A stretch of 64,000 bases of DNA from Paragorgia papillata. Lineage: Eukaryota; Cnidaria; Anthozoa; Scleralcyonacea; Coralliidae. Below are positions 39,413 through 48,765 of the stretch, one piece after another. A program made the translations under genes and the position numbers. The DNA is taken from NCBI GenBank assembly GCA_035771165.1, contig JAWNZC010000297.1, forward strand, positions 310,001 to 374,000, written 5' to 3'. Below the pieces are notes generated by a model, which did not search any database, was not told the DNA's origin, and saw only the letters and a program-made list of their open reading frames with translations. Positions within the stretch are counted from its first letter, which is position 1; every line of letters starts with the position of its first letter.

Positions 39413-40199
39413 TTCACTCGGCGCACGCTGGAAAAAAGAGCCTGGTATCGGCTGGTCACGTGTCTCCCAGAATCTGGGAGATAACAATTTTTATTACTAG
39501 GGTGGAGGGGTGCGGAGGTCGGATAAACAATCGATTCTGCAGATGCATAAAAGAGGAGTTGATGTAAATGGGCACAAGCGAATACAATATCTGTGAAAAA
39601 TTGGCAACGTCTCTTCCGATCATCAACAGCATTAAACCCCGAGTTAAATCCTAAAAATCCAATTGTCGGAGATAATGAAGTTCCTGCAGTCTGTAGACTA
39701 TGTGGTTCGGTAAGAACAACAATCGCAATTCGCGAACTGCTTTGCTTATTTGGGGAACATTACGGAACACTTTCTGGAGAGTCACGACGATCTTCCTCGA
39801 GCTCAGTTGGTATGCCGGCCCACGTAAAAGAAGGCCTTGGAATTTAAAGAAATTTAGGTCAAGAATTCAACAAAGTCATAAACGGCGCTCGAACAATATA
39901 AATAGCAGTTTAGCAAGAGATGCGTAGCTTAAGCTCCTAGGAAATGCGCTGACGGGATCAGCCTCTAATAAAACAGTTAGCATTTACATCATGTAAATTA
40001 CGTTTTCCAATTCTTTTATTAGAAGACAGACCGCTTAAGAAAACAACACTTGTCAGTCCTTTTAAAAGTTAGATAAACATTTATTTTGTGAAGCTTTTAT
40101 TAATTAAAATTTTATGAGTTTGTTTTCAACGTTGTTGAATTGTTCTCGTCACTCGTGCTTTGACCTGTCGAAACAAACTTCTAAGGATACGTTGCCGCG
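39413..40199. other. unannotated region
   Basis: Overlapping short frames at 39593-39927 (84 and 75 codons) contain a CRLCGS pair of cysteines but no complete domain I can name. No repeat structure seen. Confidence 0.35.
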
Positions 40200-40228
40200 G
40201 CGAAAACTATCGGTGTGATAGTTTTCGC
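40200..40228. repeat. 12 bp stem hairpin
   Basis: GCGAAAACTATC at 40200-40211 and its reverse complement at 40217-40228 are separated by 5 nt. It lies directly upstream of four near-identical repeats. Confidence 0.8.
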
Positions 40229-40229
40229 G

Positions 40230-40300
40230 GTGGGTTATTTTTGCTGGGTTATTTTTGCTGGCTGGGTTATTTTTGCGGCTGGGTTATTTTTGCTGGGCTT
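40230..40300 (+). repeat. four short tandem repeats of TGGGTTATTTTTGC
   Basis: The 14-mer TGGGTTATTTTTGC occurs four times, with small GCTGGC-type spacers between some copies. An AT microsatellite (about 40319-40371) follows. Confidence 0.85.
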
Positions 40301-40318
40301 TTCAAACAAAATAAGAAA

Positions 40319-40371
40319 TATATAATATATAATATATATATAATATATAATATATATAATATGTAATATAC
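40319..40371. repeat. AT-rich microsatellite
   Basis: Imperfect (TATAATA)/(TA)n tract. A similar tract lies at about 41017-41082, on the other side of the fold-back region, so the two AT tracts bracket 40372-41016. Confidence 0.8.
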
Positions 40372-40457
40372 CAAAGACTTTCGTTTGCCAATAATGAAAT
40401 CCTATTGGTCAAATCATGGTCACGTGTTGTTCAACAAGCTCAATGTTTCTTTCTGCC

Positions 40458-40525
40458 GAGGGAAACATTGCACTGTTTCCCTCTGACGTCAACAATGAAG
40501 AGGGAAACAGTGCAATGTTTCCCTC
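40458..40525. repeat. 26 bp perfect inverted repeat with self-complementary arms
   Basis: Arm one is 40458-40483, starting GAGGGAAACATTGC. Arm two, 40500-40525, is its exact reverse complement, starting GAGGGAAACAGTGC. Each arm also begins GAGGGAAAC and ends GTTTCCCTC, so each can fold alone, giving nested hairpins. Both arms are followed by TGACGTC. Related GAGGGAAAC-type sequence returns at 40906-41000. Confidence 0.9.
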
Positions 40526-40566
40526 TGACGTCGCTTTAATCATGCGTTGTTCACGTGAATACACGA

Positions 40567-40917
40567 TTATTGCATCAGATCAAGAACTTTGGACTCTTCG
40601 GGCATTTTGAAAACAAGAGCTTGCTTCGAGCTTGTCTGGTTCGAAATAGTCCATTTTCCGAAAGAAAGAATTTCTATACATATCTTCAAAGAAGGTCTGA
40701 AAAACACTTGGAGAAATTTAAAGCTGTTCTTAGTGTCGAGTCTGGTGTATTTGTTTAGTTGAATGACTTGAATTGAAATTATTAGGACAAAGTCAAAGTG
40801 TTTTAGTAAGTCTTTTCGCCGTTTGCAAGTTTCAGTTTCAAGGCAGTTTTGTATTTTGTATTTTAAAAGTCTTTGGTATATGACAAAACGCTTGTTGACT
40901 TTTGCCTCGAGAAACAT
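40567..40917 (-). other. unrecognised 116-codon frame between two fold-backs
   Basis: A minus-strand frame whose ATG lies inside the 40906-41000 palindrome and which ends shortly after the 40500-40525 arm. It has a basic, aromatic composition, with no domain, signal peptide or repeat that I recognise. Since it sits between two related inverted repeats it may be internal sequence of a mobile element rather than a host gene. The coding status is unproven. Confidence 0.2.
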
Positions 40918-41000
40918 CGACTTTTACGGTCCCTCAGGCTTCAATGTCACCCTCGGGCTTTGAAGCCTTCGGGTCCGTAAAACTCGATGTTTCCCTCGGC
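40906..41000. repeat. imperfect palindrome of about 45 bp arms
   Basis: The sequence from CGAGAAACATCGACTTTTAC to GTAAAACTCGATGTTTCCCT folds back on itself through GGTCCCTCAGGCTTCAATG and CTTTGAAGCCTTCGGGTCC. The end motif (gaaacat / atgtttccctcgg) is related to the 40458-40525 arms, suggesting both belong to one family of fold-back elements. Confidence 0.8.
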
Positions 41001-41181
41001 GTCAGTCAACTAGTGTATAATATATAATATAATAAATACAATATAATAAACATAATATAATATATAATAGATCATATAATATACAGGTAGGTTGCGTCGT
41101 ACACAAGCTGTGATTGGTCAGTTATCGTATTTATATCAGGCAATGTGATTGTGACATGGCACAAGAAATATAAATGTTTTT

Positions 41182-41316
41182 ATATAACTTGATACAAACA
41201 CTCGAGTGAGTTTGGGAGAATTTGAAAGTACTTATCTAAACCCTCGCCTTACGGCTTGGGTTCACATAAACTTTCGAATTCTCCCAACTCACTTTTGTGT
41301 TTGTATCAGGCTATAT
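41182..41316. repeat. fold-back sequence with about 48 bp arms
   Basis: The left arm, 41182-41230 (TATATAACTTGATACAAACA and on), pairs with 41269-41316 (ending TTTGTATCAGGCTATATA) with few mismatches. A CCCTCGCC/GGCTTGGG mini-stem lies in the centre. Its right edge abuts the target duplication of the DNA transposon that starts at 41326, so that transposon may have inserted into the end of this fold-back. Confidence 0.85.
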
Positions 41317-41325
41317 AAACAAGGG

Positions 41326-42222
41326 CGGTCCTACTAATTACTGCCCGAGACTGCCCGGGACTGCCCGAGACTGCCCGGGACTGCCCAGGAGTAAGAAATG
41401 ACCCCCGAGACTGCCCGGGAGTAAAAAATGACTGCCCGAGAGGGTATATTACTGCCAGAGACGGTATACATCTATATTAGAGGCCTTATATAATAAAGAA
41501 TAGATCCACATTTACGGCACACCGCAAACTGCAGTTCGAAATCAGCAGTTAGCCATTAGAAGTTAGGACAATTTGTATGTTAAGACTGAAAGCTTCCGTT
41601 TGTGATTTGCCGTATATATATATATGTATTTTTATATATAGTGAATAAATACGAGTTTTTTTCCCTTCGATTTATATATATAGCCCAAGAGCGAAGCTCA
41701 TGTCTCCCACAGCGCCATTGAAATGTTAATCGCAGTCGGCAATGATTAATTATTTGTTTTTGTATTTTTGAAACCGAGTGCTATTTTTGAAACCCGTGCT
41801 GAAATAGTGCCTTTTTTCAGAGTATGCCAGACCCGAAAACCGAGGTTTATTTCAACGCTTCGAAACATCAGCTGAACGATGTTACAATCAATAAAAAACG
41901 AAACTTGAACATCTATTTAACTAATAAATTGGAAAACTTTGTGTGTGTGAATAATGTGTTTGTTGTAGTGTCCAATGCGTGGATAACAACAATGCGTGGC
42001 TGAAAGATTGTTCACATGGTCACACACATTGGCATTTTCCTAAAAAATCATTACTTTATTATATAATTAAGGCCTCTAATATAGATGTATACCGTCTCTG
42101 GCAGTAATATACCGTCTCAGGCAGTCATTTTTTTATGCCCGGGCAGTCTCGGGCGGTCATTTCTTACTCCCAGGCAGTCTCGGGCAGTCCCAGGCAGTCT
42201 CGGGCAGTAATTAGTAGGACCC
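41326..42222. mobile_element. 897 bp non-autonomous DNA transposon with 8 bp target duplication
   Basis: The two ends are inverted copies over roughly 165-170 bp: 41327-41498, opening GGTCCTACTAATTACTGCCC, and 42055-42221, the reverse complement. AACAAGGG is repeated directly outside at 41318-41325 and 42223-42230, an 8 bp target-site duplication. Both inverted ends are packed with a 10 bp subterminal motif, ACTGCCCGAG / ACTGCCCGGG, in five or more copies. The interior (about 41500-42050) has no reading frame with a domain, so mobilisation would need a transposase supplied elsewhere. 8 bp duplications and subterminal motif clusters are typical of the hAT superfamily, but the terminal bases are not the usual hAT CA(G/A), so the class is tentative. 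Confidence 0.9.
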
Positions 42223-42230
42223 AACAAGGG

Positions 42231-42409
42231 TAGCCATTTTTTATTCCTTAAATAATAATGTATATAAATAATTATAATGTTATGTAATTAAATATGCAGT
42301 GCCTGCATAACAGCATACCTGTACAATTTTTCTAAGACTTGCATTCTACTTACAGATAAAGGACGTTTATCGATTGCTTGTTGGTCAATGCTTTGGAGAG
42401 TACAGATTT
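42231..42409. other. short AT-rich spacer
   Basis: Sequence between the non-autonomous transposon and the TTAA at 42410-42413 that starts the piggyBac element. No feature seen. Confidence 0.5.
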
Positions 42410-43570
42410 TTAACCCTTTCCCTACTGGCCCCCTGGAGACAAAATAGTATAATATTTCCTGGTATATAAATGAGAGGGATCGATGCATTTCATAGAACAA
42501 ATCAAAACATACATGCTCAGTAGAATTAGGAGATGTTATACACATACAAATACACAGAAACAAACAGTAGGATAGCTATTTATTTAGATTTGCCATTAAA
42601 ATCGATCAATTTGAACTTCTGAACAAGCGTAATCACGCTAAAAAAAATTGTAATAAGCTTTTCAAATTTGCCGCCATGACAATAGCTATATTTGATTTGT
42701 CAAATACAAATACATAAAAAATACATAATACTACCAGACAGAATCTTCACTATTTACAAAATATATCAAAATAAATGTTATAGTGTTATCAGAGTTGATT
42801 GTGATACAAAAGAAAGCAGGGATCTTTACACAATGCAACACTACAGTGAGTGCACTCATACACTGTCTCTTTCGCTCGACCACCAGCAGTCTTTTTGTCG
42901 TCTTTCTTGCATTGCACGCAATGTCTCTTTCTTGCTTTCCCCTCTCTTCTGCTCACAAAATGCCCATGTGCATTCTCAGGACTATTGACTAAACCAAGGG
43001 AAGCTACTTTCCGCGAGCGTTTTCTGTTGTCAGACCGGCCTGAAAATCCAGCGATGAGTTGCCTGGCCAGCGCACGGCGAAATTCGACAAGAGGCCTTCT
43101 TCTTCTAGGTTGTGCAACTGCAACAGTCTCTTTGTGTAAAATAAAGGCGTTGCAAAGAGAAACATAAAAAATAAACCAAAATAAATACTTGTACCACTTG
43201 TGGAACGAGCGGCAGGTGTTGTAGTAAGAGCGAAGTTGATCGGAATGATCAACTCCACCCATGTATTTGTTATACTGTTCGACACAATATGTTGAAATGT
43301 AATTGTTATTTTGTAATTATTATTAGTAAAGTAGACATAGGTTAAGTCAAGATATGTATTAATTAGATAAAACTAGGATATGACTCATTGGAGCGCAAAT
43401 AAGCCATATTAAGAATAGATTTAAGTAAGTAGGAAAAAGAATATTCGCTGATCGCATTGGTAAACCACAATAACGTGATTCCTGTTATTGTGGGAAGAAC
43501 TCAGGAACTACGTAGGAACGGTTTTCCTAGGTGCGCCCTAGCGTGACCTTGCAACAAATATAAGCTACCC

Positions 43571-43579
43571 TATAAATAA
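43571..43579 (+). promoter_or_regulatory. TATA-like box of the solo LTR
   Basis: TATAAATAA at 43571-43579, about 280 bp inside the LTR and upstream of the AATAAA, where an LTR U3 promoter is expected. Confidence 0.6.
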
Positions 43580-43706
43580 GAGCGCACGATGAGTGTTTGA
43601 GAGAGTTGAATCGAGTTGGGTAGAGTGACTGATCGAAGAGTGTAACGATTGCCAGTAAATGTATTTTAGAGTGTAGAACGATTGTCGTGCAAGTTATCTG
43701 TCATTC

Positions 43707-43712
43707 AATAAA
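43707..43712 (+). terminator. polyadenylation signal of the solo LTR
   Basis: AATAAA at 43707-43712, about 85 bp before the LTR 3' end, in the same orientation as the TATA-like box. The position fits the R region of an LTR. Confidence 0.6.
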
Positions 43713-45039
43713 AGATTGAAACGAAAGATACAGTCCCACGTCATTGTGAAAGCCGGCGACGCGTGCAGAGACTCTGTTTTGAAGAGTTTTGCAACACAAT
43801 ACGGCTTCTCGACGTGCTCGACTTGCTCGACCACTCCATGTTTCCTATATCTTTGCTTCACTATAGGCGGAGTAAATGGGTCGACGTTTGGAAAGAATGT
43901 TAACATCCCTTTTGTCATGCCATTTAGTGAAAACCAAGGTTTCCTTTCTGCAAACAAAGGATTTCTCTAGCATGCTTGAGTTTGGTACGGGAACATGGCG
44001 GCAATCCCTTCCGGTCAACACGCACAGTTCCTTCCTTTAGTAGATCTTCCATCAACTTTGGGGACGCAAAATAATTATCGAAATATACATGATAATTTTT
44101 GTTGAAAAATGGACTTATCAAATCCATAACAACTTCATATCCAAGGCCATGTTCACGAACACGATTGTTTTCTTTGCCAAGGTAGGTAAACATGGTGGTT
44201 GATGATGAAACAATTCGAAGAATCTGCGGCCATCCAAACTTTTATCCCATATTTCACGGGTTTGGCAGGCATGTATTGTCGAAAGGCTAGTCTACCTTTG
44301 AACGCGATCATGCCTTCATCCACCGAGATATATTTTTTGGATGATAGATGTCTTTCAAGATCGCTCTTACTTTGTAAAGGCGATCATAGCCGATTTCACC
44401 TTGTCGTTGTTGAAGTGCTGAGTCGCTAAGGTGGAAAAAATTATTTATCTCCTCAAAACGATTCTTTGTCATTACTTTCTGAATGCCAACATTCCCAGTA
44501 AACTCATCAGGCGACCAGTAAGTAATGAGCAGTACATGGCAGACAATTTATGCCCAAAAAATGCGAACACCAAAATAGGCTCTCAGCTCGTTTGCTGTCA
44601 CTGCCGTCCACTTTCCGAGCCTTTGTGCCGAAGGCTTCTCTTGCGCATAGCGATTCGTTTCTACAACAATATGATCCACGATATCGTCACCAAACAGAAG
44701 TTTAAACGAGTCTAACTCTGTTGCGTCTTGAGGGAGTTCAACCGCAATTCCTGTGGGCGAAACGAAGTCACTAACCGCTATGTTTGTGCGTTCACTTGTC
44801 CAAACTTGCTCATCTTCTCGCCGATTCTGTGCTGCCTTCTCCTTCGCTTTCGCTAATTTCAGCACTATCGCTTTCTTCAGAAACATCAACATCAATATCG
44901 GAATCTTCATGTTCATTTTCTGACTCAGAAGATCCAAACATTTCATCGTATTGTTGGTTTTGTTTTTGTTTTTTTTGACCGGCTGAAGTGATCAAGTTGG
45001 CGAAAGCCAAGAGGGTGCTTCTTTGAGAAAATTACTGCT

Positions 45040-45414
45040 TTGAGTCATGATCATCGCTTAGCAATGGCAGGCATTAGGCGTGTAGTGGCAGTTTCGGTAA
45101 TCTTCATCAATCTCTGGTTGTTGGTTAGTTTTGTTTGCTGTTTCGAAGCAAAATGTGGCACAGCAGTTAGAACAAACACGAATCGCAGTCTATGGTATGG
45201 GAAAGACTATTATGATCGCGAAAAAGCGAGTGGTCGTTCGAACCTTTGGCGGCCACGTCTGGGAAGTGAAGGTATAGAAGGTACTGGTCGTCATTTTCCA
45301 CAAGAACTACGGCTTCGTGAGCTTGGAAGGATATGTGTAGTATCATGTTTGAACGATCAGCTTTTCATTAATGGTTTTAATGTCGCTGAGTGGTTTATAT
45401 CAACAGAGGTATAA
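45040..45414 (+). other. unrecognised 124-codon frame at the 5' side of LINE B
   Basis: A plus-strand frame with a possible signal-like hydrophobic stretch near residues 14-34 (VVAVSVIFINLWLLVSFVCC) and a charged remainder. It overlaps the start of the next LINE B frame by a few codons in another phase, so it may be the 5' part of that element, or it may belong to the disrupted piggyBac 5' region read backwards. I recognise no domain. Confidence 0.25.
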
Positions 45415-46105
45415 CAATATTCATTTCAATTTCCCTAGTTAAAAGTAAATGTGTTGGGAAGCTTAAGCTATCAAGACGAAGCGTAGCGTACTATTCAAAT
45501 TCTACAGCAACCAGAAGGATTTTACTGATTCGTAGCGGTGACGTCGAGTTAAATCCCGGTTGGGAAAGTGAAGCTTTAAGAGAATCTGTCTATTTACAGC
45601 ATTTTGCTACGGCAATCGCATGCGGAACGAACAGCTTAAACATCGCTCATGTAAACATTCGAAGTCTAAGGAATAAGGTTGATGAACTTAAAATTTTGAT
45701 GCAGATCTGTCGTTTTGACATTTTAGCAATTACTGAAACCCATTTGAATCACAAAATATCCAACAAACAACTCATTGTGAATATATAGACTTGAGAGAAG
45801 AGATCGACCTTCTGATAATATTGGAGGTGGTTGCTTGGTTGACATAAATAAGGATATCTGCTATACACGGCTCAAATCTCATGAGGTTGATGAGATAGAA
45901 GGAATTTGGTTAAAAGTGTCGGTAAATTCCACCGCCTTCATTATTGGAACTATATACAGACCGCGTTCAGACGCTTTATTTTTTTATCGTTTTAATGCTA
46001 ACTTGGAAAGGATTTGGTTTAAATTAAAAAATGTCGTGATCGTAAATGTCATAGATCTGAATTAATTAAGAATACAAGAACATTGGAACTGGGTATTTCA
46101 GATCA
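45390..46105 (+). pseudogene. LINE B endonuclease region with N-terminal 2A-like motif
   Basis: The first frame (45390-45785) has a hydrophobic/basic lead, then ILLIRSGDVELNPGW (about 45519-45563), matching the 2A ribosome-skipping consensus D-V/I-E-x-N-P-G-P except that the final Pro is Trp. The EEP-type endonuclease follows: LNIAHVNIRSLRNKVDEL (catalytic Asn region) and DILAITETHLN (catalytic Glu). A TAG ends this frame at 45786-45788. The second frame (45835-46065) continues with IEGIWLKV and GTIYRPRSD. The ISDH block with the catalytic His is readable near 46095 in another frame. The block that should carry GDFN is replaced by VNVIDLN and is shortened, so the nuclease is broken. Confidence 0.85.
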
Positions 46106-46108
46106 TAT

Positions 46109-46501
46109 GTGTTAGTCCACACCTGTTTATCAATTAAAACTAAAAGACCTCCCCATAAAATTGTCAAGGCTCGCACTTACAAGCATTTCAAAGAATCTGA
46201 GTTTATAAAAGATATCGAGGAAGCACCCTGGTCAGTGTGTTCAGTATTTAACGACCCTGATGACTGCTATTATACATGGTTGAGTATCTTTAACGATATA
46301 TGTAACAAGCACGCCCCTTATAGGCATAAGAAGTTAAGACAACAGTCGTTACCCTGGATAACCTCTCAAATTCGTTACACCATGAATTTACGGTACAAGA
46401 CACTTTTAAGAGCAAGACAAACAAACAAGGAAGAACTCTGGGCAAAATACCGATCATTATGCAACAGGGTGACCCAGCAAATCAGATCCGCTAAATGTTA
46501 A
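46109..46501 (+). pseudogene. LINE B linker between endonuclease and reverse transcriptase
   Basis: A 130-codon frame in the usual position of the linker. It carries RTYKHFKESEFIKDI, a downstream W-x-x-F block, HAPYRHKKLRQQSLPWIT and a basic helix. The motif of His-Ala-Pro followed by basic residues and PW is common in jockey/CR1-type proteins before the RT fingers. It ends in a stop at 46499-46501. The RT frame reopens at 46595. Confidence 0.75.
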
Positions 46502-46594
46502 TTCTACTCGAAATTATTTGATGAGGTTAAGGATTGTAAGACCTACTGGAATTTAATCAGAAACGCCACTAATACACGGACTATATCATCAATA

Positions 46595-47844
46595 GTGGGA
46601 ATCAGAAAACAAAATGGTCAAATGGAAACATCTGATATCGGAAAAGCAGATATCTTGAACGAGTTCTTCTCAACAGTCGGTGAAAATTTGGCTAAAGAAT
46701 TTTCTTCATACCATCATAACAAATTAACCCATATTGGTAGAATAACACCAACGGCGATGAATATAACTTTGTCAAGTGATTTCCTACACAATAGCTTGAA
46801 AGGCCTAAAAGCAAACAAAGCGTGTGGGCCAGACAATGTTTCTTCTAAGCTGTTGAAACACGGTGCAAGTGCTGTAGTCCCATCTTTAATGTCTGTTTTT
46901 AAAATTAGTGCTGAGTCGAATAAGGTTCCTAAAACATGGAAGTCTGCCAAAGTCTCATCTCTGTTTAAAAATGATGACGAGACAGATAAACAAAATTATC
47001 GGCCAATATCACTGCTATGTGTTCCCGGCAAATTAATGGAATCAAATGTCAGCTCGACAATAGTTACTCATATCAGCGAAAATCGCTTGGCACACAGTCG
47101 GCAATGGGCATATAGGAAAGGTCATTCGACTGAGTTACTGCTGGCTAAGATGGTTGAGGATTGGAGGAATGCTCTTGATAAACGTAAAGTCGTGGGGATC
47201 GTTTTTGTTGATTTTAGAAAAGCTTTCGATTCTATATCTCATCCAGTGCTCTTACAAAAAGCTACAAGGTCTTGGTATTTCTGGTGATCTTTGGTTATGG
47301 ATTAAAGATTACCTAACGAACCACTCACAGTTTACAGTTGTAAACTGGCAAGAATCACGGTCTAGGAAAGTAAGATTTGGTGTACCTCAAGGATCGGTAC
47401 ATGGGTCCAATTTTGTTTTCTTTATTCTGCAACGATTTACCGGAAATTTGCGAAGACGATGAGGGGGTCATTTATATGTACGCCGATGATACAACGATTT
47501 ATGCTATTGGTTCTGATCCTGACTCAGTTTCCATGGCTTTAAATCAAATACTTGGAAAATTATATGAGTGGTGTTGTGTCAATTTTTTGACACCACATCC
47601 AAGTAAAACTGAATTTATGTTACTCGGCAGTAATCGTTTTGTTGGCCCATTACAAGGTATTAAATTAGGAAACTCCTATATTAAACATGTCAATTCATCG
47701 AGATGTCTGGGTATCGAAATAGATAATGAATTTAAATGGAAAATCCATATAACAGATCTGGTTAAACTATTTTCACAGAAACTCAATTTGTTAAAGTCTC
47801 TATTTTCTACCTACTACAGAAAGAATTCAGTTTTACAACAGTGA
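46595..47844 (+). pseudogene. LINE B reverse transcriptase (frameshifted)
   Basis: 46595-47287 carries the RT N-terminus: ADILNEFFSTVGENLA, KACGPDNVSSKLLK, a K-x-x-NYRPISLL fingers motif and VFVDFRKAFDSISHP with the first catalytic Asp. Two overlapping frames follow, 47154-47462 (LGISGDLWLWIKDYL, VPQGSV) and 47377-47844 (GPILFSLFCNDL, MYADDTTIY with the YADD pair, then HPSKTEFMLLG). The palm is therefore spread across three phases, with frame changes near 47255 and 47390. The enzyme would copy LINE RNA at a nicked target site, but this copy cannot. Confidence 0.9.
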
Positions 47845-48248
47845 TATTACCTTCAATCACATATGGATTACTTATTTGGGGATCTTGTGGAAAAACCTTA
47901 TTTGACGAGTTGGAGCATATTCATGTTCGAGCTGCGAAAATTATACATAGTTTGGAGTTACAAACACCGACAGAAGTTGTTCTGCATGAAACAAATTGGA
48001 AAACGTTAATGGAATTGCACTCTCAGAGATTGCTGTTCTTTGTTTTCAACTCCTATCACGGTTACTATCCAGAATCATTACAGTCGCTGTTTATAAAATA
48101 TAACTGTCTATACAATCTGCGACGAAAAATGACTATTTTGTTGCCTAAACCTCATACAGACTATTTAAAGAAGTCAATATCTTTTCAAGGTGCAAAACTG
48201 TGGAATTCTTTGGAATACGAGAGCAGCAACAAATATAAGTACTTTTAA
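47841..48248 (+). pseudogene. LINE B C-terminal region
   Basis: A 135-codon frame overlapping the RT frame by 4 bp in another phase. It has the conserved YGLLIWGSCGKTLFDEL block, then HVRAAKIIHSL and FQGAKLWNSLE, which recur at the end of CR1/L2-type polyproteins. No zinc-binding tail is seen. It stops at 48246-48248, about 175 bp before the TAA tail. Confidence 0.8.
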
Positions 48249-48420
48249 GAGACAATTGAAAACTTCTGTCTGTTAGTAATTTTATAGTAGTTTTTAATTT
48301 AACTTTTGAATAATATAAATTTAAATGTAACATAATATTAGGTATTTAGTTAATTGTTTAGTTTATATAGACACGACCACATCAGCAACGCTGTAATTAC
48401 ATCGTGGGTAAATAAATGCT

Positions 48421-48423
<3 letters not shown>

Positions 48424-48476
<53 letters not shown>
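48424..48476 (+). repeat. (TAA)n tail of LINE B
   Basis: About 17 uninterrupted AAT/TAA units directly after the 3' UTR of LINE B. A frame of poly-asparagine through it is an artefact of the repeat. Confidence 0.9.
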
Positions 48477-48765
48477 TCCTCACGCGAAATTACATTTGTA
48501 GAAGAGGACGCCATTATGGCGTCGTCTTCGGAAATTAGCAGTGTTCCGCAACCTTTATTAGCATAACAAAGCAGAAACTTTATGCGCAGTAAGCGCCATT
48601 TGATTGGCTAATGACTGGTAATTTATTCTACAACAATATTAGACAAAGATATCCTGTGTAGGGGAGGGGTAATAGCTGCAATTTTGCAGGGCGGTACAGG
48701 GCGGCATAGGAAAATGGCGGTTTTTCTGCGGGCGGTACAAGGCGGCGTAGTAGGGAAAGAGTTAA

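Larger units (their letters stand above)
43290..43796 (+). mobile_element. solo LTR (507 bp) inside the piggyBac transposase
   Basis: Starts TGTTGAAATG, ends TTTTGCAACA (TGTTG/CAACA terminal inverted repeat), and is flanked by the 5 bp direct repeat CAATA (43285-43289 and 43797-43801). These are the standard ends of an LTR retrotransposon. The coding sequence of the transposase continues on each side of this block, so it is an insertion. A TATA-like box lies about 280 bp in and an AATAAA about 420 bp in, giving a plus-strand U3-R-U5 order. No internal region or second LTR is present, so it is the product of LTR-LTR recombination. Confidence 0.9.
42789..45010 (-). pseudogene. piggyBac transposase pseudogene, split by a solo LTR
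   Basis: The minus-strand pieces appear in family order. First is an acidic N-terminus (45010-44810, MFGSSESENEHEDSD). Then comes the start of the transposase core (about 44800-44548, IVVETNRYAQ and WTAVTANELRAYFGV), then KVMTKNRFEEINNFFHLSD and YDRLYKV (about 44500-44360). The first catalytic Asp is in ISVDEGMIAFKGR (near 44320), with QYMPAKPVKYGIKVW after it. The second Asp is in VYFDNYFAS (near 44075) and the third in YMGGVDHSDQL (near 43250). A C-terminal cysteine-rich domain follows (RHCVQCKK, CTHCSVALCKDPC, 42900-42795), used by this family to bind the termini. Breaks are frameshifts near 44850, 44545, 44195 and 43940, and a 507 bp LTR at 43290-43796. All three catalytic Asp codons survive but the frame does not. 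Confidence 0.92.
45390..48476 (+). mobile_element. non-LTR retrotransposon (LINE B) inserted in piggyBac, with (TAA)n tail
   Basis: Plus-strand LINE running endonuclease (45390-46105), linker (46109-46501), reverse transcriptase (46595-47844), C-terminal domain (47841-48248), 3' UTR, and a tail of about 17 TAA units (48424-48476). The order and motifs fit the CR1/L2/jockey/I group, and a TAA-repeat tail is known from I-type elements, but the clade is not settled here. The 5' junction could not be placed, as no target duplication was found. It lies on the opposite strand to the piggyBac that contains it. Confidence 0.88.
42414..48761 (-). mobile_element. piggyBac-family element carrying two later insertions
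   Basis: TTAA at 42410-42413 is followed by CCCTTTCCCTACTGGCCC. The far end reads GGCGTAGTAGGGAAAGAG followed by TTAA at 48762-48765. The two termini are inverted copies over about 15 bp, and TTAA flanks are the hallmark of piggyBac target duplication. The body encodes a minus-strand piggyBac transposase relic (45010-42789). After removing a solo LTR (507 bp) and a LINE (about 3.1 kb), about 2.7 kb remains, normal for an autonomous piggyBac. Subterminal GGCGGTACA(G/A)GGCGGC repeats lie near 48690 and 48731. The pairing of the right terminus rests on the short inverted match, the TTAA and the sensible length. Confidence 0.8.

Noticed and set aside
40200..40228. Rho-independent terminator
   Set aside because: Stem-loop without a following T-run, in a eukaryotic repeat-rich context.
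42692..43167. Plus-strand frames across the piggyBac C-terminus
   Set aside because: They are antisense shadows of the minus-strand transposase cysteine-rich domain.
43716..44978. Plus-strand frames of 64-94 codons
   Set aside because: Antisense to piggyBac transposase motifs that are in clear family order on the minus strand.
45519..45563. Virus-derived 2A cassette
   Set aside because: The surrounding frame is a LINE endonuclease, and 2A-like motifs are known in LINEs, so a viral origin is not needed.
48354..48566. Poly-asparagine open frame
   Set aside because: It reads through the (TAA)n tail of LINE B and has no independent support.
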